Position numbers and translations under genes: made by a program | The notes under the pieces: generated by a model | What the model was told of the DNA's origin: nothing | Database searches by the model: none | Seen by the model: the letters and a program-made list of their open reading frames with translations, nothing else | Origin: Craurococcus roseus | GTDB lineage: Bacteria; Pseudomonadota; Alphaproteobacteria; Acetobacterales; Acetobacteraceae | Direction of reading: 5' to 3' | Assembly (NCBI RefSeq): GCF_039523795.1 | Contig: NZ_BAAAFZ010000053.1 | Span: 1 to 64,000, forward strand | Length of the DNA: 64,000 bases | Shown here: positions 55,158 through 63,485 of the stretch, one piece after another | How the letters are laid out: each line of letters begins with the position of its first letter | How positions within the stretch are numbered: position 1 is the first letter of the stretch

Positions 55158-55690
55158 GCATGAAGAGCTGGTGGTTGCGCGGCACCGTCGCGCTGGCGGC
55201 TGCGGCCGGCGTGGCGGCGGCGGCGGGGGTGCGCGTCAACTGGACGCCAAGCCTGCCGGTGGGCCTCTACGCCAAGCGTGAGGCGCCGGAGGGCGCGACG
55301 CCGCGCCGTGGCGTCATCGTGGAGGCGTGCCTGCCCCCCGGCGCCGCGGCCTTCGCCCTGAAGCGCGGCTACGTGGGCCCCGGCCCCTGCCCCAGCGGCA
55401 CCATGCCCTTGCTGAAGCCGGCCGCGGCCGTGCACGGCGACACCGTGGACATCGCGGAGGACGGCGTGCGGGTGAACGGCACGATGGTGGCGGGGCCGGG
55501 GCTCGAGCAGGACAGCCAGGGCCGCCCGCTGCCGCCGCTGGTGCCCGGAACCTACGCGGTGGTGCCGGGCACCGTCTGGATCCTGTCCGACCACGACCCG
55601 CGCAGTTTCGACAGCCGCTATTTCGGGCCGGTGCCGGTGGAGTCCGTCCGCGCCTCCGCGCGCCCGCTCCTGACCTTCGGCGGAGGTTGA
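55154..55690 (+). CDS. traF: TraF-type pilin-processing peptidase (S26)
   Basis: 178 residues. A membrane anchor is followed by an S26 serine peptidase domain: catalytic Ser in NWTPSLPVGLY, Lys in PLLKPAAAVHGD, and the C-terminal WILSDHDPRSFDSRYFGP motif. In the IncP system TraF cleaves and cyclises TrbC pilin. It lies three bases before the 419-residue unknown gene. Confidence 0.92.
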   Translation: MSMKSWWLRGTVALAAAAGVAAAAGVRVNWTPSLPVGLYAKREAPEGATPRRGVIVEACLPPGAAAFALKRGYVGPGPCPSGTMPLLKPAAAVHGDTVDIAEDGVRVNGTMVAGPGLEQDSQGRPLPPLVPGTYAVVPGTVWILSDHDPRSFDSRYFGPVPVESVRASARPLLTFGGG

Positions 55691-55693
55691 ACC

Positions 55694-56953
55694 ATGGGGA
55701 TGTTCGGCAGGCTGGTGGGGTGGTTCCAGGACCGCGGCGGGGTGCCGCCGATGGCGCCGGCGCAAGGGGCGTCGGACCCGGTGCGCGCCATGGGCGCTGC
55801 GGCGCCCATGGCGTGCGGCAACCACGCGGAGGCGGAGCGGTTCGATCCGCGCGACGACGACAAGTGGCCCCTCCCCTCGCGCCAGAATCTCCAGCGCGCG
55901 GAGATCGATTTCAAGGGGAAGCTCCTGGACGCGCGAATGGAGCATCGCCACGCCGGCATGCTCATGTCCGAGGAGCAGCGGGGCGCCATGCGCGAGATGG
56001 TGGAGCGCGACCCCGACATCGCGCCGGAGGACAAGAAGGATCTCGTCGCCCAGCTCTACCGCCATGCGCCGCCCCAGCAACCGGCACTTGAGCGGGAGCG
56101 GGTGGAACTGGAAGGGGTTTCCGCCCGCGTCGCCGCGCTGCACGCCGCCCTATCCGAAGGCGACCGCTTGTATGGGGATGCCGACAAGGCGGAGGCCGCG
56201 TTGATGGCCCTCCACGAAGATCGGGAGCTGCGCGAGGCGCTCGAGGCCCGGGGCATGACGCTTGGCGACGGGGGCGACTTCACGGGCGGTTCCTACGCCG
56301 ACATGGCGGATCGGATGACGCTCAACTTCATGGAGCGCGCCGCTTCGGACGCGGCGCGCGGCGTGATCCGCGAAGAGGCGGAGGCGGAGGCGGAATACCT
56401 GGAGGCGGTGGACGATCGGGACGGCTGGCGCCACCCGGTAAGCGAGGCGACCAGGGATGCGCCCACCCCCATCATCGACGCTATCGTTCAGCGGGGCCTG
56501 GAGCGCCGGATCGCCGCGGTGCCGGAGCTCCCCACGGCGGAGCTCCTGTCCCAAGCGAACGCCTTCAGGGCGGAGGCCGCAGTGGAGGGCGGATGGGACA
56601 ACTACTCCACGGCGGAGAGCCTGCGCAGCGCCGCCGACCGCTACCAGCTCGCCGCCGCGGTGCGCGATCCGGAGGCGCCGCAAGCCCCCGTCGCCCAGGC
56701 GCGCGAGGCCATCACCCTCCGGCTGCACGACAGGGCGGCGGACGTGCGGGACGATCAGGACGTGGGGGAGGCCACCCGCTTCGCGCGCATGGCCGCCGAC
56801 CACGCCCTTGGCGAGATCGGCCGCGAGGAGATGGCCGCGGTGGTCGATGAGCTGGAGGCGACGGGGCGGCTCCACCAGGAAACCGCCACGGAGTTGAAGA
56901 CGTGGCACCTCGAGCGTCAGGCGGAGCGCGACGAAGACGAGCACGAGCTGTGA
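55694..56953 (+). CDS. Acidic helical protein of unknown function in the transfer operon
   Basis: 419 residues from ATG 55694. There is no signal peptide or membrane segment. Mostly charged helices rich in Glu, Ala and Arg (AEAEYLEAVDDRD, ETATELKTWHLERQAERDED), with a middle heptad-like region. I recognise no domain. It is between traF and the lytic transglycosylase, overlapping the latter by four bases, so it should be part of the transfer machinery or its regulation. It might be a substrate, a chaperone or a structural scaffold. Confidence 0.6.
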   Translation: MGMFGRLVGWFQDRGGVPPMAPAQGASDPVRAMGAAAPMACGNHAEAERFDPRDDDKWPLPSRQNLQRAEIDFKGKLLDARMEHRHAGMLMSEEQRGAMREMVERDPDIAPEDKKDLVAQLYRHAPPQQPALERERVELEGVSARVAALHAALSEGDRLYGDADKAEAALMALHEDRELREALEARGMTLGDGGDFTGGSYADMADRMTLNFMERAASDAARGVIREEAEAEAEYLEAVDDRDGWRHPVSEATRDAPTPIIDAIVQRGLERRIAAVPELPTAELLSQANAFRAEAAVEGGWDNYSTAESLRSAADRYQLAAAVRDPEAPQAPVAQAREAITLRLHDRAADVRDDQDVGEATRFARMAADHALGEIGREEMAAVVDELEATGRLHQETATELKTWHLERQAERDEDEHEL

Positions 56954-57549
56954 TCGATCTCCCGGCCATCTACCACGAGCTCCGCGAGGCGGTGCATCCG
57001 GAAACCATGGGCCGAGTGGTGCGCGTGGAGAGCGGCGGGCACGTCTTCGCGGTGAACGTGAACCGCCGGCCGGGGCAGTCCGCCCCGCCGGCGATCCGGC
57101 AGCCGCGGACCCTGGACGAAGCGGTCGCGCTCGCGCTGCACTGGATCGGGCAGGGCCATACCGTGGACATCGGCTTGGGGCAGGTGAACAGCATCCACTT
57201 CGCCACCATGGGCCTCACGGTGCGCCAGCTCTTCGATCCCCGCACCAACCTCCGCGCCTCCGCCTCCGTGCTGCAAGCCTGCTACGCCCGCGCCCGGCGA
57301 GCCGGCCTGGAGCACGGCGGCCGCGAGGCGATGACGGCCATGTTGTCGTGTTATAACACCGGCGACATGCAACGCGGAATCCAGAACGGCTATGTATCCA
57401 GATACGGGATGGTGCCCGCGCTCGCGCAGCCGATCCCGGCGCAGGCCCGGGTGTCCCGTCCGCGGGTGGTGGACCCGCGGGAGGCCGTCGCGGTGGCGCC
57501 GCCGGAGTGGCACGCCGCAGTGGCCATGACTACAGGAGGGTTGCCATGA
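56950..57549 (+). CDS. VirB1/TrbN-type lytic transglycosylase
   Basis: 199 residues from GTG 56950 (overlaps the previous stop). Catalytic Glu27 in RVESGGH, then AVNVNRRPG, IGLGQVNS and SCYNTGD, the order of motifs in SLT/VirB1 enzymes. It cuts peptidoglycan for channel assembly. No clear signal peptide is visible, so export may depend on another route or a different start. The next gene's ATG overlaps its stop. Confidence 0.88.
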   Translation: MIDLPAIYHELREAVHPETMGRVVRVESGGHVFAVNVNRRPGQSAPPAIRQPRTLDEAVALALHWIGQGHTVDIGLGQVNSIHFATMGLTVRQLFDPRTNLRASASVLQACYARARRAGLEHGGREAMTAMLSCYNTGDMQRGIQNGYVSRYGMVPALAQPIPAQARVSRPRVVDPREAVAVAPPEWHAAVAMTTGGLP

Positions 57550-57890
57550 AGCGCCTGTTGCTCCGCCTGCCTGCTCCCGTCGCGGCCCCGTTCATCGCGC
57601 TGGCCGTGCTCATCGGCGGGCTGCTCACCGCGCTGGCGGTGCTGGTGACGGTCGCCGCCGGCGCGGTGGCGTTTTTCGCGTTCTTCGCCACCGGCTTCAA
57701 CCTCATCGGCTACTTCCTGCTTGGCGACGCGAACGCGCTGCGGGCCGCCGCCATCACCGGCGCCGCTTTCGTGGCCGCCTTCAGCCTGCCGGTGATGCTG
57801 GGTTCGCGCGTGTCCCGGGCCTTCCGCCTCGCCCGCAACGCCACGCACCCCAACACGCGCTCCGCCATCCGCCTCGAGTTCACCCGGTGA
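57546..57890 (+). CDS. Small membrane protein at the end of the transfer operon
   Basis: 114 residues from ATG 57546 (AGGAGGG upstream). Three hydrophobic helices (AAPFIALAVLIGGLLTALAV, VAFFAFFATGFNLIGYFLLG, AAAITGAAFVAAFSLPVML). Its position suggests a transfer or surface-exclusion role. No family is recognised. Confidence 0.65.
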   Translation: MKRLLLRLPAPVAAPFIALAVLIGGLLTALAVLVTVAAGAVAFFAFFATGFNLIGYFLLGDANALRAAAITGAAFVAAFSLPVMLGSRVSRAFRLARNATHPNTRSAIRLEFTR

Positions 57891-57895
57891 GCGCC

Positions 57896-57921
57896 GTGCG
57901 GCGTCGCCCGAGACGGCGCAC
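57896..57921. terminator. Hairpin between convergent transfer genes
   Basis: Ten-base arms GTGCGGCGTC/GACGGCGCAC with one mismatch and a six-base loop, six bases after the 57546 gene. It lies between the trb/tra operon and the convergent relaxase gene. Confidence 0.45.
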
Positions 57922-58020
57922 CCAAGATCGCTGCTGTGCGGCCGATGGACAAGCGTGGAAGGGCACGCGCCAGGGCTGGCGGAAGGTGAAGCCCCGGCCC
58001 GCCCCGAAATCCTCGTAGCG

Positions 58021-61000
58021 TTAGAGCTCGAGGCCCTGCCCGGGGCGCTCCCGGCCTGGCGGCCGCCTCGGGAGCTCGCGAGCTTCCAGCAGTTCCTCCA
58101 CCGCCTCGCGCACGGCCTCGAGGCCGCGGGCGACGCGCCAATCGTTCCAATCGGTGCCCTTGTCCGCCGCGGTGCGCTCCTCGATCTCCGGCGGCAGCAG
58201 CACCGTGGCGCCGACCTCATCGGCCACAGCCACCGCTTTCGTCAGCCCCTCGTTGGCCTGCTTGCGGTGCCCTTCGCGGAGCGGCAGGTGCGCGTCGTTG
58301 TCCGCCGCCACCATGAACTCCGCATCGGGGTGAAGCTCGCGATAAGCCTTTGCCACCGGCAGCAGGTTGCCGCTGTCCAGGCACATCACGGTGGCGATCC
58401 CGGTGGCCTTGTGGAAGCTTTTGGCGGCGGCGAGGCCCTCCGCGAACGCGACGGGCTTCCCATCTTCGATCTCCCCTAAGACGCAGTGCGCGCCGATTTT
58501 CACCGCGCCGAACACAGGGCGCTTGGACCCGTCCGCGCCGATCGTCTGCGCGTTCACCACCGGCCCGCCGGGCCGCAGGCGGAGCGGCACCACCAGCGCG
58601 CCTTCCGGCACCGGCTGGATGCCCCGTGGGCCCAACGCCATCCCGGCCGGCGCCACGCGCAGCCCCGCGGCGTCGATCCCCTTCGCCACCACGTAGGGGT
58701 GGAACAGGCCCGCCGGCTTGCTGGCCGCCCACAGCCTCCGCGCGTCGCGCGCGCCCACCTCCCGCCGACGCTCGTCCTCGCGCTCCCGCTCCGCAGCCTT
58801 CGTTGCCTGCTTTGCGGCGATGCGCGCCGCTTCCTCCGGCGAGAGGGGCGCATACTCGCCGCCAGCCTTCCACGTCCGCGTGGCGCCCGTGGAGTGGTCC
58901 CACATGGCGCCGGCCGGCACGACGCCGGCAAAGTGCGCCCGGTAGGCCCCGCGCTTCTCGTGCCCCTTGTCTTTCTTCATGTGGACATAGTGCCGCTGCC
59001 CGTCGAGCCGGATCCCGCCCTTGATGCGCGCCACGTCGATGCCGAAGCGGTCAAGCTCAACGCGGAGTTGCTCCGTCGCTTCCTGCTCCGTGATCTTCAG
59101 CCGCTTGGCCGGAAGCGAGGGGTTCGGAGCAACCATCCGCACCACCGACGGAACCGGGGCGGATGCCGGCTGCCGTTGGACAGGCAGCAGATCATTGAAG
59201 GCGGGCGCCACCGAAACTGGGACAGGAGGCGGACAGATGGCGGCGAGCTTGGCCATGATCGGGGCCCGCGCCTTCATGGCCGTCTCGAGGCGCGCGCCGA
59301 GTTGGCCCAGCAGTTCCGCCGCCTTCCCCTCCTCGATCGACCGCCGGAGGGTGGAGATCGCCTGCCCGGCCGCTTCCCGGGCCTCTTGCAGCCGCAGCAC
59401 CCGCTGGAGCGTTTTCGCGCTCCGCTCCGTCTCCACCGCCACCGCGGCGAGCATGTCCGACGCCAGCTCCTTCAGAGGCGCTTTCGACAGATTGCGGGCC
59501 ACGTTCGCCCAGCACGCCTCTTCGGTGATCTCCCCCGCCACGCCTTGCGGCCTGCGAGACGAAACCTCGAGCATCTCCGCGCCGCGGGAGCCGATCAGGA
59601 AGTGCTCCACGCGGTGGCGCGACGCCTGGACGTAGGCCTTGAACGCCTGCACCGCGGCGGACCCCGCGGGCATGGCGCTTATGTGCTCGTCGCTGGTGAC
59701 GCCCTGCGCGGAATCGATGGTAAGGCAGTAGCCCAGCCCCAGCAGCATCCGACCGGTGCCGCGGTCGCGCAGCGCGTCCCACGACACGAAGGCCGCCTTC
59801 CCCGCCTCCGTCTCGAGGCGCAGCCCGCCGGAGCGTGGATCCTTCAGCACCTCGAGCACCCGCAGCACGGTGCCGTTGTCGCCCACGTGCGCGCTCTTCG
59901 GTTTGCCGTTCACCGCGAAGACGCCGCGCGTCTGCCTGTAGAGCCGCACCTTGTCGCCGGCCGCCACCGGGAAGGCCGACAGATTGCCGGCGCCATCCGA
60001 CGCCAGGACGCCCAGCTCCTCCTGCGACACCGAGCCGCGGTCCTGCAGCCGCGCCCGGATCTCCCGCCCGATGTTCAGCGCGTCCGCGTTGGTGGGGGCT
60101 GTGACGGTGACGGTGTAGGAAAGATCATCCTTATTCACCTCCACCCTCTCGAGGTAGAGCGCCGCCACCCGCTCCACACACGCGCCGTAGCCGCCCGGCA
60201 CCAGCTCCGCGCTCCGGTCCTCCCGCAGCGCGTTGACGGCGCAGGCGGTGTCCTCTTCTGTCCCCTTGCGGAAGAGCCCGGCGATCTCCTGCCCGCGCTC
60301 CGTGCGCTGCCGCACGGTGGAGAGGATCTCCGGAATGGCCTTGTCGCCCATCGCCCGGCGGAGGAGTTCGATCACCGGGCCGGCTTCGATGCTCTGGCAC
60401 TGGCGATCGTCGCCGGTCATGTAGAGCTGGAAACCGATCCTCTCGCGCAGCCGCAGCAGGTGGAGGAGCTGGCGCGTGCCGATCTGCGAGAGCTCGTCGA
60501 GCACCACCACGCTGTCCGCGGTAAGCTTCGTGCGCCCGGCCTGCACGCCCTCGAGGAAGGGCTGGAAGGCCCGGCAGCGGAAGTGGTCGATCCCCGCCTC
60601 GTGCAGCGCGCGGGCCTGCCGCCACGCCTGCGCCGTGCCCCACACCTCCCGGCCCTGCGCCTTCGCCGCGGCCACCAGGGGCGGCAGGATGCGCGATGTC
60701 TTGCCCACGCCGGCGACGCCGATGAAGACACCGAGCGCGCCCCCTCGCCCCACCTCATCGATCAGCGCGCGCTGGCGCTCGCCGTGTTCGCTGTCGTAGG
60801 CGAGCCCGGTGGACTCCACCGCCGCCTGGATCCGCTCCGGCGTGAGCGCCCGCGAGGTGTCGCGCGCCGCCGCGGCGGCCAGCCGGACCACCTCTTCCTC
60901 TTGGTCCCGGTGAAGCTCCGTGGTGATCTTCACCCGGCCCTCGCCGGCGTCGCGGCACAGGAGCTTGGTTTCCTTCCCGTCCTGCTCCACCCCGCGTTTC

Positions 61001-62331
61001 ACCATCGCCCGGGTGATGTCGGGGATATCGCCGGCGTCCGTCATGCCGCCGGCCGCGATCATCCCGCGCGCCGCGCACAGCCGCGCGTCGGAGCCCATCA
61101 CCACCGCCCGCTTGCCGATCTCGCCGGAGAACTCCCGCCGGGTGACGCCGAAGCCGTGTTCCATGCGCGCGTCGCGTGTCCAGAGGGGGTTCGCCGGGCC
61201 GTAGGAGATCGCGGAGCGGTGCCGCCAGCGCAGCCGCTCCATCTGGACCTTCCACGCCTCCGCGTCCGCGAGATCGTCCCCCTTACCCTGCCGACCGGCC
61301 TGCGCGCGGCCCTTCAGCATCGCCACTTTGCGATCCGCGTCGAGCTTGTCCCAATCCAGGCCGTGCTCGCGCGCCATCTCCCTGGCCGAGGCCTCCGCGC
61401 CCTTCGTGCGCTTGGAGAACTCCTCGCAGACGTGCTCCGGGATGCAAGGCAAGGTGAGCAGCTTCGTGCGCCCGTCCAGCGCCGTGGCGACGCCGATGGC
61501 CTCGAGCTCCGCCGCCAGGAAGGATTGCCCCACCGCGCCGAACTCGTGGATCCGCCCGGCGAGCCGGTCGCGATTGACCGACACGAGCCGGCCGCTTTCC
61601 GTCCACATCAGGTTCAGCACGATGTTGTGGAAGTGGATTTGCGGATCGCCGCGCATCAGCCCGTCGCGCAGCACCTCCACGAGCTCCGTGTCCACCACGC
61701 CGGTGGCGGGATCCGGCCGGGTGATCGCCAGCGTGGGCCGCGAGGTGAAGTGCGGGACGGTGATGGTGGCGAGGTGCCCCCGCTCCTCCCCGCTCTTGTG
61801 CCCCTTACCGAACCCGGCCTTGGCGATCTCCTTTTCGATGTAGGCCAGGAACTTTAGGTTCGCGGTGACGCACGCCTGGAGGATCGAGTTGCGCTCCGCG
61901 TCCGTTTCCGCCGCCATCCAGGCGACGGAAACCGCCTTAGGCACGCTGAAGCAGAAATCCATGTAGGAGATGCGCTGCCGGGCCTCGCCGCCCTCCGCGG
62001 CCGCGTAGCTCCGGATCGCCCGCTGGTGGGCCTCGATCTCCTCGCCCTGCGCGGTGCGCCCGCCCAGGACGTTGGCCAGCTCCTCCGGCTTCACCAGGGC
62101 GCCGGCCTCGAGCCCCAGCGCCGCGGCGAGTTCCGGCCGCAGGTCCGCCCGCACGGTGGGCACGCTGCCCATGCCCAACGCGACGGCCTGCGCCGTCTGG
62201 AGGCCGGTGCCGCCCAGGTAGTAGGCCGCCAGGGAGAGTTGCTCGTTGGACAGTGTGCGCTGGAGCAGGTGCGAGGCCATGGCCGCCGCCGCGGCCTGCC
62301 CGCCCATCACGCCCGTGCGGTAGGTCATCAT
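58021..62331 (-). CDS. traA: MobF-type relaxase fused to helicase and primase/Toprim
   Basis: 1436 residues. N-terminal TrwC-like relaxase with catalytic tyrosines at about 37-38 (AAYYLGG) and His ligands His194 (PHFTSR), His233 and His235 (DPQIHFHN); the His motif is split by ~30 residues compared with TrwC (HDTSR..DPQLHTH). A RecD2-like helicase follows with Walker A GVAGVGKTS (~536) and Walker B VVLDELSQ. The C-terminal ~350 residues include a CHC2-less primase/Toprim module (KPVAFAEGLAAAKSF, MCLDSGNLLPVAK, VAADNDAHLP). It nicks at oriT, unwinds and may prime the transferred strand. It overlaps the 62328 gene by four bases. Confidence 0.9.
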   Translation of the reverse strand: MMTYRTGVMGGQAAAAAMASHLLQRTLSNEQLSLAAYYLGGTGLQTAQAVALGMGSVPTVRADLRPELAAALGLEAGALVKPEELANVLGGRTAQGEEIEAHQRAIRSYAAAEGGEARQRISYMDFCFSVPKAVSVAWMAAETDAERNSILQACVTANLKFLAYIEKEIAKAGFGKGHKSGEERGHLATITVPHFTSRPTLAITRPDPATGVVDTELVEVLRDGLMRGDPQIHFHNIVLNLMWTESGRLVSVNRDRLAGRIHEFGAVGQSFLAAELEAIGVATALDGRTKLLTLPCIPEHVCEEFSKRTKGAEASAREMAREHGLDWDKLDADRKVAMLKGRAQAGRQGKGDDLADAEAWKVQMERLRWRHRSAISYGPANPLWTRDARMEHGFGVTRREFSGEIGKRAVVMGSDARLCAARGMIAAGGMTDAGDIPDITRAMVKRGVEQDGKETKLLCRDAGEGRVKITTELHRDQEEEVVRLAAAAARDTSRALTPERIQAAVESTGLAYDSEHGERQRALIDEVGRGGALGVFIGVAGVGKTSRILPPLVAAAKAQGREVWGTAQAWRQARALHEAGIDHFRCRAFQPFLEGVQAGRTKLTADSVVVLDELSQIGTRQLLHLLRLRERIGFQLYMTGDDRQCQSIEAGPVIELLRRAMGDKAIPEILSTVRQRTERGQEIAGLFRKGTEEDTACAVNALREDRSAELVPGGYGACVERVAALYLERVEVNKDDLSYTVTVTAPTNADALNIGREIRARLQDRGSVSQEELGVLASDGAGNLSAFPVAAGDKVRLYRQTRGVFAVNGKPKSAHVGDNGTVLRVLEVLKDPRSGGLRLETEAGKAAFVSWDALRDRGTGRMLLGLGYCLTIDSAQGVTSDEHISAMPAGSAAVQAFKAYVQASRHRVEHFLIGSRGAEMLEVSSRRPQGVAGEITEEACWANVARNLSKAPLKELASDMLAAVAVETERSAKTLQRVLRLQEAREAAGQAISTLRRSIEEGKAAELLGQLGARLETAMKARAPIMAKLAAICPPPVPVSVAPAFNDLLPVQRQPASAPVPSVVRMVAPNPSLPAKRLKITEQEATEQLRVELDRFGIDVARIKGGIRLDGQRHYVHMKKDKGHEKRGAYRAHFAGVVPAGAMWDHSTGATRTWKAGGEYAPLSPEEAARIAAKQATKAAEREREDERRREVGARDARRLWAASKPAGLFHPYVVAKGIDAAGLRVAPAGMALGPRGIQPVPEGALVVPLRLRPGGPVVNAQTIGADGSKRPVFGAVKIGAHCVLGEIEDGKPVAFAEGLAAAKSFHKATGIATVMCLDSGNLLPVAKAYRELHPDAEFMVAADNDAHLPLREGHRKQANEGLTKAVAVADEVGATVLLPPEIEERTAADKGTDWNDWRVARGLEAVREAVEELLEARELPRRPPGRERPGQGLEL

Positions 62332-62738
62332 GGCCGGGGGGGCGTCTCCATCTCCGGCACCTCGATCTCCGGCCGCGGCCCGGCGCCCCCGCCGGAGGCG
62401 AGCTGCGCGGCCTGGATGGCGATGTCCTCCGCCAGCGCCGGCCAGCGTTCCACGCCCTCCGCCAATACCGCGAGGTGCCCGGTGTGCTTGCCGAGCTCAT
62501 CCAGCATGCCCTGGAGGGTGCGGGACAGCTTGCCGCCGTCCTCCTTGTTCGCGGCGGTGGCCAGCCGGTTCACGGCTTCGCTGAGGGAGGCCACGGGGGC
62601 AGTGAGGCCGTTCACGGCCTGGACCACGTGGGCCGCCACCACCTCGAGGCTGGTGATGCGCTCGCCCTGACGTTTGAGCTCCGCCAACACCAGGTCGGCC
62701 TTGCGGTTGAGTTCCTCCAGCCGATCGTCGTCCGGCAT
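62328..62738 (-). CDS. Small coiled-coil protein upstream of the relaxase
   Basis: 136 residues. Helical heptads (LEELNRKADLVLAELKRQGE, VVQAVNGLTAPVASLSEAVN) and a Pro-rich C-terminal tail. There is no ribbon-helix-helix motif. It lies between the putative oriT and the relaxase gene and overlaps the latter, suggesting an accessory of the relaxosome. It is not recognisable as TrwA or MobC. Confidence 0.6.
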   Translation of the reverse strand: MPDDDRLEELNRKADLVLAELKRQGERITSLEVVAAHVVQAVNGLTAPVASLSEAVNRLATAANKEDGGKLSRTLQGMLDELGKHTGHLAVLAEGVERWPALAEDIAIQAAQLASGGGAGPRPEIEVPEMETPPRP

Positions 62739-62762
62739 CCGACCGTTCTGCCCTTCGCCCGA

Positions 62763-62795
62763 TGACCCCGTGAGGGGTCACTTGGTCTGTAGCAC
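62763..62795 (+). other. oriT: Putative origin of transfer (hairpin plus nic region)
   Basis: A perfect seven-base hairpin TGACCCC-GTGA-GGGGTCA (62763-62780) is followed eight bases later by a nic-like sequence: CTTGGTCT/GTAGC, predicted cut between 62788 and 62789. R388/TrwC has the same layout: a hairpin with a four-base loop, eight bases (TATTGTCT), then /ATAGC. It lies 25 bases upstream of the relaxase operon. The layout is known; the function here is inferred. Confidence 0.6.
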
Positions 62796-62826
62796 TTCCT
62801 TCCGCTCCGCAGCCACGCAAAGGACC

Positions 62827-63000
62827 GGACAAACACGGGACTGTTAAAGGATAAAGAGCGGATGGAAGAAGGACAGAGGCGGGACAGTTGCGGTAGGATG
62901 CAGCTCTGAGGCCGTCCCGTTTCCGTTTGCCGGAGCTGGCTTCGCGCATCACAGAATGCGGGCACCGCCGGACAGAGGCGGGACGGACACGGGGCAGAGG
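62827..63000. repeat. GGACA-N5-GGGAC iteron-like repeats
   Basis: GGACAGAGGCGGGAC is exact at 62871 and 62970 (99 bases apart); a variant GGACAAACACGGGAC is at 62828, and an inverted GTCCCG lies at 62913. GGACGGACACGGGGCAGAGG follows at 62981. Repeats like these bind replication, transfer or partition proteins; the function here is not known. Confidence 0.5.
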
Positions 63001-63004
63001 CAGG

Positions 63005-63463
63005 ATGGCGACGCTGGATGAGATCCTCGAGGCGATACCAAGACCGACCGAGGAGCCGCGTCCCGGGGCACATTCCCAGGTCTACGAGGCGCTGTGGGGG
63101 GCTTACGACACGCTCGTTCCCCACCTCGATCCTCCCAGGCGTCCTAACTGGCAGCACGTCGCTTCCAAGCTCGCGGCCCGGGGCATCCGCGACGGCGACC
63201 GCGAGAACCCGAAGCCACCCACGGGTGAGCGCACCCGGAAGGCGTGGTGGAAGGTGGGCCGCGACAAGGATGCCGTGGCGGCGGGAACGGCCACGCGCCG
63301 CCGCCGGCGCCGGGGCGCGGGCGCGGCGCGGGACACGATACCGGCCGCCGCCGCGGACGTGGTGCCGCCATCGCCTCCGCAGCAGCAGCGGCCGCCGAAG
63401 GATCCACCGAAGCCTTCCGAGGGGGAGGAGGGTGACGGCCTGACGTGGGCCGGGCCCGAGTAG
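63005..63463 (+). CDS. Small basic protein next to the putative oriT
   Basis: 152 residues from ATG 63005 (AGAGGCAGG upstream). The N-terminal ~90 residues look folded (LDEILEAIPRPTEE, QVYEALWGAYDTLV, NWQHVASKLAARGI, RTRKAWWKVGRDK) and are followed by a very basic stretch (RRRRRRGAGAARD) and a Pro-rich tail. The basic charge and position suggest DNA binding near the transfer origin, similar to TraK-type accessory proteins, but no family is recognised. Confidence 0.6.
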   Translation: MATLDEILEAIPRPTEEPRPGAHSQVYEALWGAYDTLVPHLDPPRRPNWQHVASKLAARGIRDGDRENPKPPTGERTRKAWWKVGRDKDAVAAGTATRRRRRRGAGAARDTIPAAAADVVPPSPPQQQRPPKDPPKPSEGEEGDGLTWAGPE

Positions 63464-63485
63464 GAGCGAGGAAAGGGGGATGCCG

